Position numbers and translations under genes: made by a program | Notes under the pieces: model-generated | The model's input: the letters and a program-made list of their open reading frames with translations, nothing else | Database searches by the model: none | Told to the model about the DNA's origin: nothing | Shown: in pieces, positions 34,943-43,651 of the stretch | Layout: each line of letters opens with the position of its first letter | Position numbering within the stretch: position 1 is the stretch's first letter | Source: Spirochaetales bacterium | GTDB lineage: Bacteria > Spirochaetota > Spirochaetia > SZUA-6 > JAFGRV01 | Length of the DNA stretch: 64,000 nucleotides | Assembly: GCA_016930085.1 (NCBI GenBank) | Contig: JAFGHO010000104.1 | Span: forward strand, 1 to 64,000 | Direction of reading: 5' to 3'

Positions 34943-34955
34943 CGGAGTGATATAT

Positions 34956-36251
34956 ATGGAAAACATCAGAAACCGGATCGGCATAGGAAAATTCCTGTTT
35001 ACCGCCCGACTCAAGATACACGTGTTTTTTCATTATCTGAAAACAACGGCGCGCGGGGAAATCCCGCCGAAAGCATTGATCCTCCTGCTGCGCCGCCTTC
35101 TTTTTTTCCTTTCGAAACTAAGGCATAACAAGGCGGTCGCGATCGGGAAGAATACCCGGCTCGACCTCTATGTGCCGGGCTTTCCGTCACGCGCTTTTTA
35201 TACCGCCTGCGACAAGTTCGGAACCTTTGGGGCCAAATTACCGAATACGACGGTACTCGTTTCCCTGACATCGGCGTGCAGGTACGCCTGCGTTCACTGT
35301 TACCAGCGGAACGACAGGGGAAAGGACCTGCCCGTCGAAAAACTCCTTCCCGTCGTGAGGCGGCTTCAGGATATGGGGGTCGCGTTTTTCAATATCGAGG
35401 GGGGTGAACCCTTTCTGGTCTATGACAAGCTTCGCGCGGTGTGCGGCGCGATCGACGAACGTTCGGAAATCTGGATCAATTCCACCGGGGACGGGATGAC
35501 ATTCGGGCGGTGCTCTGAATTGAAACAAAACGGGGTGACCGCCGTCATGTTCTCCCTCCATTCCGCCGTTCCCGAAGTGCTCGAACGGTTCATGGGGTTT
35601 CCCGGTTCATGGCGGATACTGATGAAGGGCATCGACGCCTGTCATAAGGCCGGTCTCGCCGTCGCGTTCAACATCTGTCTCAAGGCGGAAGCCTTTTATG
35701 ACGGGCGATTCGAGGCGGTCATTGAAAAAACGAAAGAGCTGGGGGCCGCGATCGTCCAGCTGATAAAACCGAAACCGGCAGGGGCGTGGTTGTCCGGAGG
35801 GGCGGGCGATTTCACGTCGGAGGATCTTTCGCGGGTAAAAACGCTCGTGAAGGAATACAACAATAAACGAAGGTATGCCGGTTATCCCGCGATCTCCGCG
35901 CAGGTCATGGAAGAAGATCCGGGGATGTTCGGATGTACCGCGGGGGGAACGGACCGCTTCTACATCAATGCCAAAGGGGACGTCCAGCCCTGCGAGTTTT
36001 TGAACATATCGTTCGGCAATATCGGGACGGAAGATTTCGATGCGATCTACCACAGAATGAGGGCGGTCTTCCGCACACCCGGCGAGTGCTGGCTGTGTGA
36101 GAAGTATGCGGGGGAAATCTCGCGATTGATGAAACAAAACAACCTGCGTTCGCTGCCCCTCGATGCCGGCCTTTCAAAAGAACTCTATGCAGCCTGGGAC
36201 AGGGGAAACCCCACCGGGCTTTACCGGGTGATTGAAGAGGAACTGCGGTAG
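34956..36251 (+). CDS. Radical SAM/SPASM enzyme closing the lipid-like operon
   Basis: 431 residues. ATG 34956 is chosen because GGAG lies 8 bp ahead; a GTG 9 bp upstream is in frame. The motif CRYACVHCYQ (about 109-118) binds the 4Fe-4S cluster; FFNIEGGEPFLV supplies SAM binding; C-terminal cysteines (MFGCTAGG, VQPCEFLNISFGNIG, ECWLCEKY) fit a SPASM domain with auxiliary clusters. The N-terminus is basic and amphipathic (about 1-55), suggesting membrane association. It may catalyse a late C-H functionalisation on a lipid product (inference). The stop is followed after 46 bp by a convergent MCP. Confidence 0.85.
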   Translation: MENIRNRIGIGKFLFTARLKIHVFFHYLKTTARGEIPPKALILLLRRLLFFLSKLRHNKAVAIGKNTRLDLYVPGFPSRAFYTACDKFGTFGAKLPNTTVLVSLTSACRYACVHCYQRNDRGKDLPVEKLLPVVRRLQDMGVAFFNIEGGEPFLVYDKLRAVCGAIDERSEIWINSTGDGMTFGRCSELKQNGVTAVMFSLHSAVPEVLERFMGFPGSWRILMKGIDACHKAGLAVAFNICLKAEAFYDGRFEAVIEKTKELGAAIVQLIKPKPAGAWLSGGAGDFTSEDLSRVKTLVKEYNNKRRYAGYPAISAQVMEEDPGMFGCTAGGTDRFYINAKGDVQPCEFLNISFGNIGTEDFDAIYHRMRAVFRTPGECWLCEKYAGEISRLMKQNNLRSLPLDAGLSKELYAAWDRGNPTGLYRVIEEELR

Positions 36252-36297
36252 GAGAGGGGGACATGAAACGGACGGAGGATGCCGTCACGGCTCCCCG

Positions 36298-37986
36298 TCA
36301 TGTCGCGAATTTGTTTACTTCATGATTGAGACTGTCGGTGGCGGAGCCGAGTTTCATGGAGAGTTCCCGGACTTCTTCCATGGCGCCAAGGACGTTGCCG
36401 GTTCCCTTCATGATATCGTCCATTCCCGATACGACTTCGATCGATATTCTTTCAAGCGTATCGATATTTGTTTTGATTCCATCGGTACTCTCCCTGATTC
36501 TGGAACTCGAATCCTTTACGTTATGCGATATGTCATTGAGGACATTCATCGCTTTCATCACCTCCTGTCCTCCGGAAGACATCTCCGCCGTCGTCAATGA
36601 AATCTCATCGAATGCCTGCGTGACATCCTTGACTTCGTTTTCAATTTCGGAAAATGCGGTATTGGTTTTGACGCTGGCATCCCCCGCCTGCAATATTTTT
36701 TCGACCATGGTTTCAAGTAATTTACCGATTTCGTTAGCCTGGGTTCGCGACGTTTCCGCAAGTTTTCTTATTTCATCGGCGACAACGGAAAAGCCTTTGC
36801 CGGATTCACCGGCATGCGCGGCTTCTATTGCCGCGTTCATCGAAAGGAGATTGGTCTGTGAGGCGATGTTATCGATAAGATCGACCATCTCGGAAATGCT
36901 GTCGATATTTTTGTTTATTTCCGATATGACATATGTCATTTCGGACAATTGTTCGCCGCCCTGCATGACGGTTTCCGAAAGCCTCATTGTGGAGTTTTTT
37001 TTCAACGTGGTAATGTTTGCCACGTTATTGAGCGATGAAACCATCTGATTAATGGAAGCCGAAGATTGATTCACGGCATTAGCCTGGTTTTGAATCAGCA
37101 TATTCAGGGAATTTATATTTTCAGTGATATCATTGATCCCGGCGGTGGTATCGCTGATTTTATTGTTCAATTCATCGATCTGGTTTTTTATCGATTTGAT
37201 GTTGGCGTTGATTTCCGTGATGGCGGCCGTTGTTTCCTCCGCCGAAGAACCCAGATGCTGTTTGATCCCGAGAGCCTTTCTCGATGAAGACTTGATGCTG
37301 ACGACGATCGACCGCAGTTTATTGACGAAAAGGTTGAAAACATCGGAAAGACGTCCCACTTCGTCTTTTGACGTGATATCGATGGTCTGTGTCAAATCGC
37401 CTTCTCCCTGCGTGATCTCACTCATTCTGTAATGAACCCTTGAAAGCGGTTTGTTTATAAATAATCTCATGATACCGTAGGAGCTTACTGATATCAATAA
37501 AAATAAAACGATAAGCTGTACGAGCATGCTTATAATGGGATTGAATAATTTCCCGCGCATGGCGTTGTCGGAAACATAAAGATTGACGACTCCGAGTGTA
37601 CTGCCTTCCTTTACGATATCGGATGATAATTTTATATAGGCGTTCTTTTTTATCGTTTCAAACGTTTCCCCGCCGCGGTAATCGATTATATCGCCGTTTG
37701 GGTTTTTCATTTTGCCGCTTACCGAACTTTCCTGTATCAGCGTGACCGCCGATACATTCTCGTCCAGCATTTCGATATCGATCAATGCATTTATGGTTTC
37801 CGTTTTATAATCCCATAAGGGAAGGGCAAGTCCGGCAGCCAGTCTGTCGCATATTTTCTGACTCAAGGTTTCGAGTTCTTTTTCCGATTCGGCGAGTGTC
37901 GATAAATACATGAATACACCGAATCCGCACATGAGGATTATCAAGACGACAAGTTGTGTAATGATAAATTTATGGTACAGTTTCAT
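36298..37986 (-). CDS. Methyl-accepting chemotaxis protein
   Basis: A 562-residue MCP with TM1 (about 8-28), a ligand-binding ectodomain of about 140 residues, TM2 (about 175-195), HAMP (about 195-250) and a signalling domain (about 270-540) with the hairpin tip IASQTNLLSMNAAIEAAHAGESGKGFSVVADEIRKLAE. It signals attractants to CheA. The divergent gene at 38167 encodes a binding-protein-like lipoprotein, a plausible ligand partner. Confidence 0.92.
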   Translation of the reverse strand: MKLYHKFIITQLVVLIILMCGFGVFMYLSTLAESEKELETLSQKICDRLAAGLALPLWDYKTETINALIDIEMLDENVSAVTLIQESSVSGKMKNPNGDIIDYRGGETFETIKKNAYIKLSSDIVKEGSTLGVVNLYVSDNAMRGKLFNPIISMLVQLIVLFLLISVSSYGIMRLFINKPLSRVHYRMSEITQGEGDLTQTIDITSKDEVGRLSDVFNLFVNKLRSIVVSIKSSSRKALGIKQHLGSSAEETTAAITEINANIKSIKNQIDELNNKISDTTAGINDITENINSLNMLIQNQANAVNQSSASINQMVSSLNNVANITTLKKNSTMRLSETVMQGGEQLSEMTYVISEINKNIDSISEMVDLIDNIASQTNLLSMNAAIEAAHAGESGKGFSVVADEIRKLAETSRTQANEIGKLLETMVEKILQAGDASVKTNTAFSEIENEVKDVTQAFDEISLTTAEMSSGGQEVMKAMNVLNDISHNVKDSSSRIRESTDGIKTNIDTLERISIEVVSGMDDIMKGTGNVLGAMEEVRELSMKLGSATDSLNHEVNKFAT

Positions 37987-38105
37987 TGAAAATATCCCTC
38001 GCTTATAAAAAAAGTATAGTTAAAGCATTTTATTAATGCAAGATATTATCTTCGTTGAGACCCTGAAAATTCAGGTTTATTTTTAGGGTATTCAATAAAA
38101 AAAAT

Positions 38106-38134
38106 TTGACACCGCATTATTAGCCGATTACACT
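38106..38134 (+). promoter_or_regulatory. Promoter of the binding-protein lipoprotein
   Basis: TTGACA (38106-38111), 17-bp spacer, TACACT (38129-38134), followed by a GGGAGG ribosome binding site before ATG 38167. Confidence 0.45.
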
Positions 38135-38166
38135 ATTACTATCTATTTTCTTTTGGGAGGTACGAT

Positions 38167-39012
38167 ATGGCGAAAACAGGTTTTATAATGATGATGGTAT
38201 TGATTTGCCTGTGTTTTTGCGGCGGTTGTGAAAGAACCAAAAACATTGCGTCCGATAACACGACGGGTGGTGATGCGTCGGCGAATGAAACGAAAAAAGC
38301 CGGAATGAAAACGGGGGATCTGCTTGCCTCGATGGCGGAGCTTCCGGGTCTCGCAGAGACCCCGGACAAGGGCGCCTTCGTCGACCTGGTCAAGGCGATG
38401 GATGGGGTGTATCCCGATGGGGACATCATTATCGAGATATTTCCGTTTGCACGTTCGGTCGATAATGTGATTAATGGAAAGGCGGATTTTCATGTGCCGA
38501 CATTGCGAAACCCTGAAATCTCGGAAGAAAACCTCCCTTACCGGACCGTCACGGAAAGTATGGGAACGGTAGTCTTTGTATTGTACTCCCATATCGATAA
38601 TGTTCTCACCAAAGCGGCAATCGACAAAGCGACGAAGGCGGGAGGAGAATTCCCTTATAAAATCGAGGTTCCCGGAGGACTCGGTGGTAATTTCCTTTTT
38701 ACGACAATTCCTTCCAATGACCTGTCCAGTTCCATGCAGAAGGTGGCCAATAAAAGAATCGATGCCGTTCTGTGGGCGCAGGAAGAATCGGATCTTACAT
38801 TACGGGAGTTAAAGATCAAAACGATCCGCAGAAACCATTATGCCGATTTTGACGACGCAATCATCATTCCCAAAGGGCCTGAAGGCGATAAAACGAACAG
38901 GATACTTTCCGGTGCCTTGAAGACATTAAAAACCTCCGGGAGACAAAAGGCCTTATACTCTAAAATTCATCTTCCGTATGACGACTGGCAGCCGGCAGAT
39001 ATGAAATGGTAG
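38167..39012 (+). CDS. Solute-binding-protein-like lipoprotein
   Basis: 281 residues with a lipoprotein signal (MVLICLCFCGGC, Cys about 21). The body (about 40-280) has the two-lobed pattern of family 3 periplasmic binding proteins, for example VDLVKAMDGVYPDGDIIIEI, DFHVPTLRNPE, VVFVLYS and VANKRIDAVLWAQEE. No ABC permease or ATPase is adjacent, which argues against transport and for a sensory role with the divergent MCP (inference). Confidence 0.75.
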   Translation: MAKTGFIMMMVLICLCFCGGCERTKNIASDNTTGGDASANETKKAGMKTGDLLASMAELPGLAETPDKGAFVDLVKAMDGVYPDGDIIIEIFPFARSVDNVINGKADFHVPTLRNPEISEENLPYRTVTESMGTVVFVLYSHIDNVLTKAAIDKATKAGGEFPYKIEVPGGLGGNFLFTTIPSNDLSSSMQKVANKRIDAVLWAQEESDLTLRELKIKTIRRNHYADFDDAIIIPKGPEGDKTNRILSGALKTLKTSGRQKALYSKIHLPYDDWQPADMKW

Positions 39013-39149
39013 TGTGAGTGAATGAAGTAACAAAAATGATGCCCCGTCCGGGGGTCCTTGACAGGGCCGCGCGATGGTTGTACTATCGGTGTACGGGAAA
39101 AAGAGTGAAGGATACACTCGACGAAAAAACGGTAAAGGCGGCTATATTA

Positions 39150-39869
39150 ATGAAGAAAACGATTGTCGGCATCATCTCGTTCGCGCTCGTCATCGCTTTG
39201 TCCTGCTGCGATACGGGGAGCGGCGGGAACGGCGACGAACCGGATTACTATATATTCGATTCTTTTGAAAACCTAAGCGGGGGCGACATCCTCGTTGCCG
39301 AATCGAATGAGGTGTGGAAGGATATTCACGAAATCTGGGGCGGGCAGTCAGCTGCGGTCGAATCATCGGAAGCACATACGGCACACGGAAGTAAAAGTAT
39401 AAGTATCGGCATCGATCTTACGATTGTGGATGGTGGGAATAATTCCCATAATATAGGGCATGATGCGGTCATGGATACCGGGATCATTCCTTCATTCCAG
39501 TCAAAACTTAACCAGGTACGGAGTGTGGTGATCGACTATTTCTGGTCGCCGGATGAAGCTTCGACGGTTTCGGATCCTAATCAGTTAACCGTATATCTTG
39601 ATATACGGGGAGAATCGATCGGCCTTGGACGTATTGGATTGTGGGCTGGAACAGCATCGATTACGGATGCCGATACAAAGTTAATGATGGAAGTGCCCCT
39701 TGATGAAGGAGATGACCCGGCAGCTATGGACAATGCGATCAATCTATGGGTATTCCAGATATTTTTTAACGGTGACGGATCTGTTGAGGACGGACATACT
39801 CTGATCGGCGACCTCTACATCGACAACATCCGGTTCAGGGACGCAGACGGGAAGTATATCGAACCCTGA
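39150..39869 (+). CDS. Lipoprotein with a carbohydrate-binding-like beta-sandwich
   Basis: 239 residues from ATG 39150; the open frame extends 44 codons upstream to 39018, but the signal begins here (MKKTIVGIISFALVIALSCC, lipobox near residue 20). The mature part is mostly beta with motifs seen in jelly-roll modules (YYIFDSFENLSGGDI, KSISIGIDLT, LYIDNIRFRDADG). I recognise no exact family. It lies in the same direction, 137 bp after the binding protein. Confidence 0.65.
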   Translation: MKKTIVGIISFALVIALSCCDTGSGGNGDEPDYYIFDSFENLSGGDILVAESNEVWKDIHEIWGGQSAAVESSEAHTAHGSKSISIGIDLTIVDGGNNSHNIGHDAVMDTGIIPSFQSKLNQVRSVVIDYFWSPDEASTVSDPNQLTVYLDIRGESIGLGRIGLWAGTASITDADTKLMMEVPLDEGDDPAAMDNAINLWVFQIFFNGDGSVEDGHTLIGDLYIDNIRFRDADGKYIEP

Positions 39870-40163
39870 TACGGCCGGCCTTCCGCATGACGATTCGTTT
39901 TCAATACGGAAAGCGGCGCGCGACAGACCGTACGGATGTCCGTACAATCGTCATTACCCTTGTCGGGACGATGTCAGGAGGAAAAAGCCTGCTCAGGGGT
40001 GATCGGGGCGGTGGGCTGACGGCCTCCGGTCGAGCTGACCGCTGCCGCTTTTATATAACGTCCAGGTTGTCCCTTTCGTCCAGCGTTCCCGAAAACAGCG
40101 GAAATACCGGTTTTCCGGATAAGCCCCGTCATACGACATGACGAAAACCGCTATCCCGCTTTT
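39870..40163. other. Intergenic region, nothing clear
   Basis: 294 bp between a plus-strand stop and a convergent minus-strand stop. I see no gene, terminator with a T-run, or repeat. Confidence 0.5.
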
Positions 40164-41906
40164 CTATTCGACATCATATTCGGCGATCCTTATGTAATAG
40201 TTTTTCTTTTTCTCATAATAAAGGCTTACCGTTTCTCCTTCAATCCTGAACGTACCGGAAAAGAGACCGGCGGACCCATTGTCGAGTTCGCGGTAAACTC
40301 CTTCGATATGGACAAAGACTTTTTCCAGACCCGGGGCCCGGATTTCGAATGCGGCCTCCGTATCCCGTTTCAGGGGGTTGTATATCGGCGTGATAATAGA
40401 GATGTTCTGGTTCGGGTCGATACGGGGAAAGGAGTAGGGTGTTTTTTTCATGGCGGTGACCGGAAAGGAGACAAGCTCATCATAGTGCGACGAACCGGAC
40501 GCTTCGGTTATTTTGACAAATACCTTGATATTATAGCGGCCCTTTTCCGGAAAGGAGACATGGAAGGTATATCTTCCGTCGCGGGACTGTATAAAGCTGC
40601 GCCCTTCGATCGGCCGGCCGAATAGTTCCTCCGTCTTTTTGAACAGCATCACCGTCAGATCGAGGGTTTTGTCTTCCGTTTTCATGGTAATGGGAAAGGG
40701 TTCTGTCACCTCCGGGTTGTAGGGAAGGACGGGCGATTCGACGGAGATTCCGTATTTACCTATTTCCGTGCTGCAGGAAGGGAAAATCCTCTTCGAACCG
40801 GATGCCGCCTCGAAAAAAATTAGTCCGATGGGGAGATATATGTCTCCGGTTTCCGCTCCGTCAGTCTGTCTTGCCGCAAGAGTCAAATAATACTTTCCCG
40901 CTTTCGGAAAGATAATCGAGAATGTTTCAATCGAGCCTTCCCTCCGGCGCATGAAACTGGGAAAAATCCTGAACTCCTTTTCCAGGGAGATCACTGCACC
41001 GGAGATCTGAATTCCGTGGGGAACCCCCAGGGTAACGTCGATCCTGTCCTTCGTTTTTGTGACAAGGGAGAGTTTCGATTCCAGTGTAAGGCCGAGTTTG
41101 AAAAAGCGTCCCTCGAATTTGGGCCGGTTGTGAAATTCGGCGAAACTCAGGGGTTTGTCGATAAGCTGCCAGACAGGGTTTTGCGGAAAATGGGAATGGA
41201 GAAAGCCGTCGGGCGGGGTGCAGAAATAACCGGTATCGTAGCTGCGTGTGAACTTCGTGTCCGACACATACCCCGCGTCCCAGGTACAATCGACGAGGTA
41301 CCATCCCCCTTCGAGCAGGACCGCGTTCCATGCGTGATTATTGTCGAATGCCTTTTCACGGAAGGCGCTGAAGCCGGCCCCCCTCCCGTAGCCGGTGACG
41401 ACAAGACAATCGATGCCCGCCATCCCGCACATGGCGGCGAAGAGGTTCGCGTATCCCGCACAGACCGATGAACCGCGACGGAGCACCTCATGGGGCTGCA
41501 CATAGGCGACCTTGTTTTTAAAATAGGCATCGGCGTCGTAGTTGATGTTCATCGCGATCCAGTCGTGGATCGCCTTCGCTTTCCTGAACGGGTCGTCCGT
41601 TCCGGCGGTAAGCGCTTCGACCAGTGACACAAGATGCTGCTTCGGTTTCTTTTTAACACGGTCGGTCAGCCCGGCGAGCTTTGTGCCGGGTTCAGTATCG
41701 ATGGCAATGCCGGAAACGGCACGTACACGCTCCCAGTCGCTGCCGGGCTGCGGATCAGCGTAAGAAGCCCCTTCCGTTTCGGGCATAAAAAAGAGAGAGA
41801 GGAATCCGCCTTCGCCGTCCGTCATCAACCCGAGGCAGGCTTCCAGACAGACGAGGAATAGCAGGATCATACCGGAGATTACCGCTTTGTCACGTATCTG
41901 ATGCAT
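40164..41906 (-). CDS. Transglutaminase-like exported protein with beta domains
   Basis: 580 residues with an N-terminal signal or anchor (about 9-28). A transglutaminase-like domain (about 100-230) has all three catalytic residues: Cys in GSSVCAGYANLFAAM, His in NNHAWNAVLLEGGWYLVDCTWD and the Asp of DCTWD, as in kyphoscoliosis-peptidase-like bacterial proteins. The C-terminal half has at least two beta-sandwich repeats with KAGKYYLTLAA and KGRYNIKVFVK. It may be a secreted protease or crosslinker. Confidence 0.85.
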   Translation of the reverse strand: MHQIRDKAVISGMILLFLVCLEACLGLMTDGEGGFLSLFFMPETEGASYADPQPGSDWERVRAVSGIAIDTEPGTKLAGLTDRVKKKPKQHLVSLVEALTAGTDDPFRKAKAIHDWIAMNINYDADAYFKNKVAYVQPHEVLRRGSSVCAGYANLFAAMCGMAGIDCLVVTGYGRGAGFSAFREKAFDNNHAWNAVLLEGGWYLVDCTWDAGYVSDTKFTRSYDTGYFCTPPDGFLHSHFPQNPVWQLIDKPLSFAEFHNRPKFEGRFFKLGLTLESKLSLVTKTKDRIDVTLGVPHGIQISGAVISLEKEFRIFPSFMRRREGSIETFSIIFPKAGKYYLTLAARQTDGAETGDIYLPIGLIFFEAASGSKRIFPSCSTEIGKYGISVESPVLPYNPEVTEPFPITMKTEDKTLDLTVMLFKKTEELFGRPIEGRSFIQSRDGRYTFHVSFPEKGRYNIKVFVKITEASGSSHYDELVSFPVTAMKKTPYSFPRIDPNQNISIITPIYNPLKRDTEAAFEIRAPGLEKVFVHIEGVYRELDNGSAGLFSGTFRIEGETVSLYYEKKKNYYIRIAEYDVE

Positions 41907-42066
41907 CGTTCGGTCCCTGTATTCGAGAAAATTGTATATACATTAAAAGAATAGCGGAAGAAGGACCGGTTTGCAAGAAATAATCAGGGGAAGGGGGCGT
42001 ATCGCCGTGCAGAAAAAAATTAATCAATTGACCCCTCTATGTCGTTTTTTTATTATTATATTCACT

Positions 42067-42345
42067 TTAATTTTTTTTCTTTTGCCTTGCTTTTTGTGAA
42101 GCTTCGGCTGCCTGGAAATAAATGGAATTTTTCCATGAAACGGGAAGATTCTTGACAGATGCTTTATCAAGGGCTTTATACATTTTTGGCTTTAGATGTA
42201 TATCAAACATACTATGACATGACGGACACAGCATGAGGAGATTATCTCCGTTTTTTAATCCTTCGGCGATAATATGTGCTTTCTGCCTGATCATTACGTA
42301 ATGTCCGCACATTTCACAAATACCTTCTATTGATTTGTTTTTCAT
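42067..42345 (-). CDS. Small HNH-like zinc-finger protein
   Basis: 92 residues. CEMCG (about 10-14) and CPSCH (about 40-44) form the zinc pairs of an HNH endonuclease fold, with the KAHIIAEG segment (about 22-29) supplying the catalytic His and NLLMLCPSCHSMFDIHL the second half. A basic tail (KARQKKKN) could bind DNA. It sits 31 bp after the shortened vapC on the same strand, in AT-rich DNA, and may belong to a mobile or defence remnant. Confidence 0.75.
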   Translation of the reverse strand: MKNKSIEGICEMCGHYVMIRQKAHIIAEGLKNGDNLLMLCPSCHSMFDIHLKPKMYKALDKASVKNLPVSWKNSIYFQAAEASQKARQKKKN

Positions 42346-42376
42346 TTGTACTTCCTCATATAAAATGACAGCGTCT

Positions 42377-42592
42377 TTACAGCCTGTATGGAATCGTCAC
42401 CCATTGATGGACTTCCTCCCAGAAATCCCTTGTATTTCTTGTCGCGAGACGCAATGAATGCTTTATTGCGAGTGCGGCCTGGAAAGCGTCCGGTAATTTC
42501 AACCGGAACAATCTTCTTGTCTCCGCCGCCTTTTGTATACCATTGAGATGATCGATGATGATAACCGTATCAATCAGATATGTCGCATTCAT
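42377..42592 (-). pseudogene. vapC: VapC-type PIN toxin, internally deleted
   Basis: 71 residues, versus about 130 for VapC. The N-terminus (YLIDTVIIIDHLNG) carries the first catalytic Asp, and the C-terminus (LPDAFQAALAIKHSLRLATRNTRDF) the last, but the central 55-60 residues with the other acidic residue are missing. The frame stays open, so this is an in-frame deletion giving a probably inactive toxin. It follows the antitoxin by 21 bp. Confidence 0.7.
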
Positions 42593-42613
42593 GGTGCCGT
42601 TCCCGTTCTTTTC

Positions 42614-42829
42614 TCACATTATCAACATATTCCCGGCCGTCGAGATGGCGATTTTTCTGTATACCGGACGTTTCCAGAATAATATTCTCGTTTTCTTAAT
42701 TCTGTTTTTTTTCTTGAAATTCTTTATAGCCGCACGAATGGTAGCGGCAAGTGATTGATGATGTCTGTGGCTGTAATGGTCGAGCCATGTTTTGATGTCG
42801 TCGGGTATCGTAATGATTGTCCGTGCCAT
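42614..42829 (-). CDS. Ribbon-helix-helix (CopG-like) antitoxin
   Basis: 71 residues from ATG 42829 behind AAGGAG (a start 24 bp upstream is in frame but lacks this site). The N-terminus ARTIITIPDDIKTWLDHYSHRHHQSLAATIRAAIKNF is a typical strand-helix-helix DNA-binding domain. The basic C-terminal region (about 40-70) would normally bind the toxin. It is followed by the shortened vapC. A palindrome just upstream suggests autoregulation. Confidence 0.8.
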   Translation of the reverse strand: MARTIITIPDDIKTWLDHYSHRHHQSLAATIRAAIKNFKKKNRIKKTRILFWKRPVYRKIAISTAGNMLIM

Positions 42830-42847
42830 TGTTTTCTCCTTATTATA

Positions 42848-42868
42848 TATCATATCAATGATATGATA
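42848..42868 (-). promoter_or_regulatory. Palindromic operator of the antitoxin gene
   Basis: TATCATATCA and TGATATGATA flank a single A (42848-42868), 19 bp ahead of the antitoxin ATG. This is the usual place for an RHH autoregulatory operator. Confidence 0.6.
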
Positions 42869-43263
42869 ACTATCGAGGGTTTCAATTATTCTGGGTTAAA
42901 AAAAATTTGCTTTTTGCCTTTTAATTTATTATATTGATTATTGGATGAAATACACAGTAGTTCCAGACGAGAGGAGGATAGCGTCATGAATTAGGAGCTT
43001 TTGAGTGTATTTATATGTTTTTCCCGTCACAAGTAATCTTCACGAGAGGTTGACGGACGGCACAAAGGGGAAAACCGCTTTCCTTGCCGAAGGAAATCCC
43101 TTTCTTTCACCGTCGACGTTCCTCAAATACCAGTATAATCAACCATTTCTCACGCTACTCCGGATACGTCAGGGGCTTCGATACCATACGGTAAAAAAGC
43201 AAGGTCTTTTTCCTGTATGTCAAAAAGTCTTTTATCATCAACGCCATTTTATCAAAAGGAGGA
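42869..43263. other. Gene-free leader region ahead of cheY
   Basis: 395 bp with no convincing gene. It includes a minimal reading frame (ATG AAT TAG near 42986) behind AGGAGG, and the hairpin group at 43052-43114 (own entry). Confidence 0.5.
43052..43114 (+). ncRNA. Candidate structured RNA leader of the cheY-GRAS operon
   Basis: Nested complementary arms: GACGG (43052-43056) with CCGTC (43110-43114), AAAGGG (43064-43069) with CCCTTT (43098-43103), and an apical TTTCCTT/AAGGAAA stem (43079-43096) with GCCG loop. It lies 150 bp ahead of cheY. It lacks the GCAAAGC signature of c-di-GMP-I riboswitches. A regulatory role is inferred only from nested pairing. Confidence 0.3.
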
Positions 43264-43641
43264 ATGATCGTGCGTATTTTAATTATCGATGATTCAATGG
43301 TTATGCGTAACATCCATAAAAACATTCTCATTGAAAACAAGATCACCGAAGAAAGTTTTTTGGAAGCCCGTGACGGCACATCGGCTTTGATTATGGCAAA
43401 ACGCGAACCCATCGACATCTTTCTGGTCGATTGGAACATGCCCGGATTGAACGGCCTGCAGCTGATAAAAACGCTCCGGCAGATGGACAACTACAGGGAA
43501 ACACCCATCATCATGATCACGTCGGAAGCGGCAAAATACAATGTCATGGAAGCGGTGGAAGCCGGTGTTTCGGACTACATCGTAAAACCGATCAAGGGCC
43601 GTGTCCTCTGGGACAAAATCTCAAAATATTTCGGTGGATAG
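43264..43641 (+). CDS. cheY: CheY-like response regulator, single receiver domain
   Basis: 125 residues with a strong AAAAGGAGG ribosome binding site. Receiver features: acidic pocket in IIDDS (about 8-10), phospho-Asp in LVDWNMPGLNG (about 59), Thr/Ser in MITSE (about 89) and Lys in VKPI (about 110). It has no output domain. It opens the eight-gene signalling operon and is likely phosphorylated by the CheA-like kinase encoded two genes later and dephosphorylated by CheX. Confidence 0.92.
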   Translation: MIVRILIIDDSMVMRNIHKNILIENKITEESFLEARDGTSALIMAKREPIDIFLVDWNMPGLNGLQLIKTLRQMDNYRETPIIMITSEAAKYNVMEAVEAGVSDYIVKPIKGRVLWDKISKYFGG

Positions 43642-43651
43642 GAGGCAAAAT

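Noticed and set aside
43051-43115. c-di-GMP-I riboswitch
   Set aside because: The stretch ACAAAGGGGAAAACC recalls the aptamer, but the GCAAAGC segment, second stem and tetraloop receptor are missing.
43005-43292. 95-codon frame before cheY
   Set aside because: No ribosome binding site, no domain and it overlaps the hairpin region; more likely an untranslated leader.
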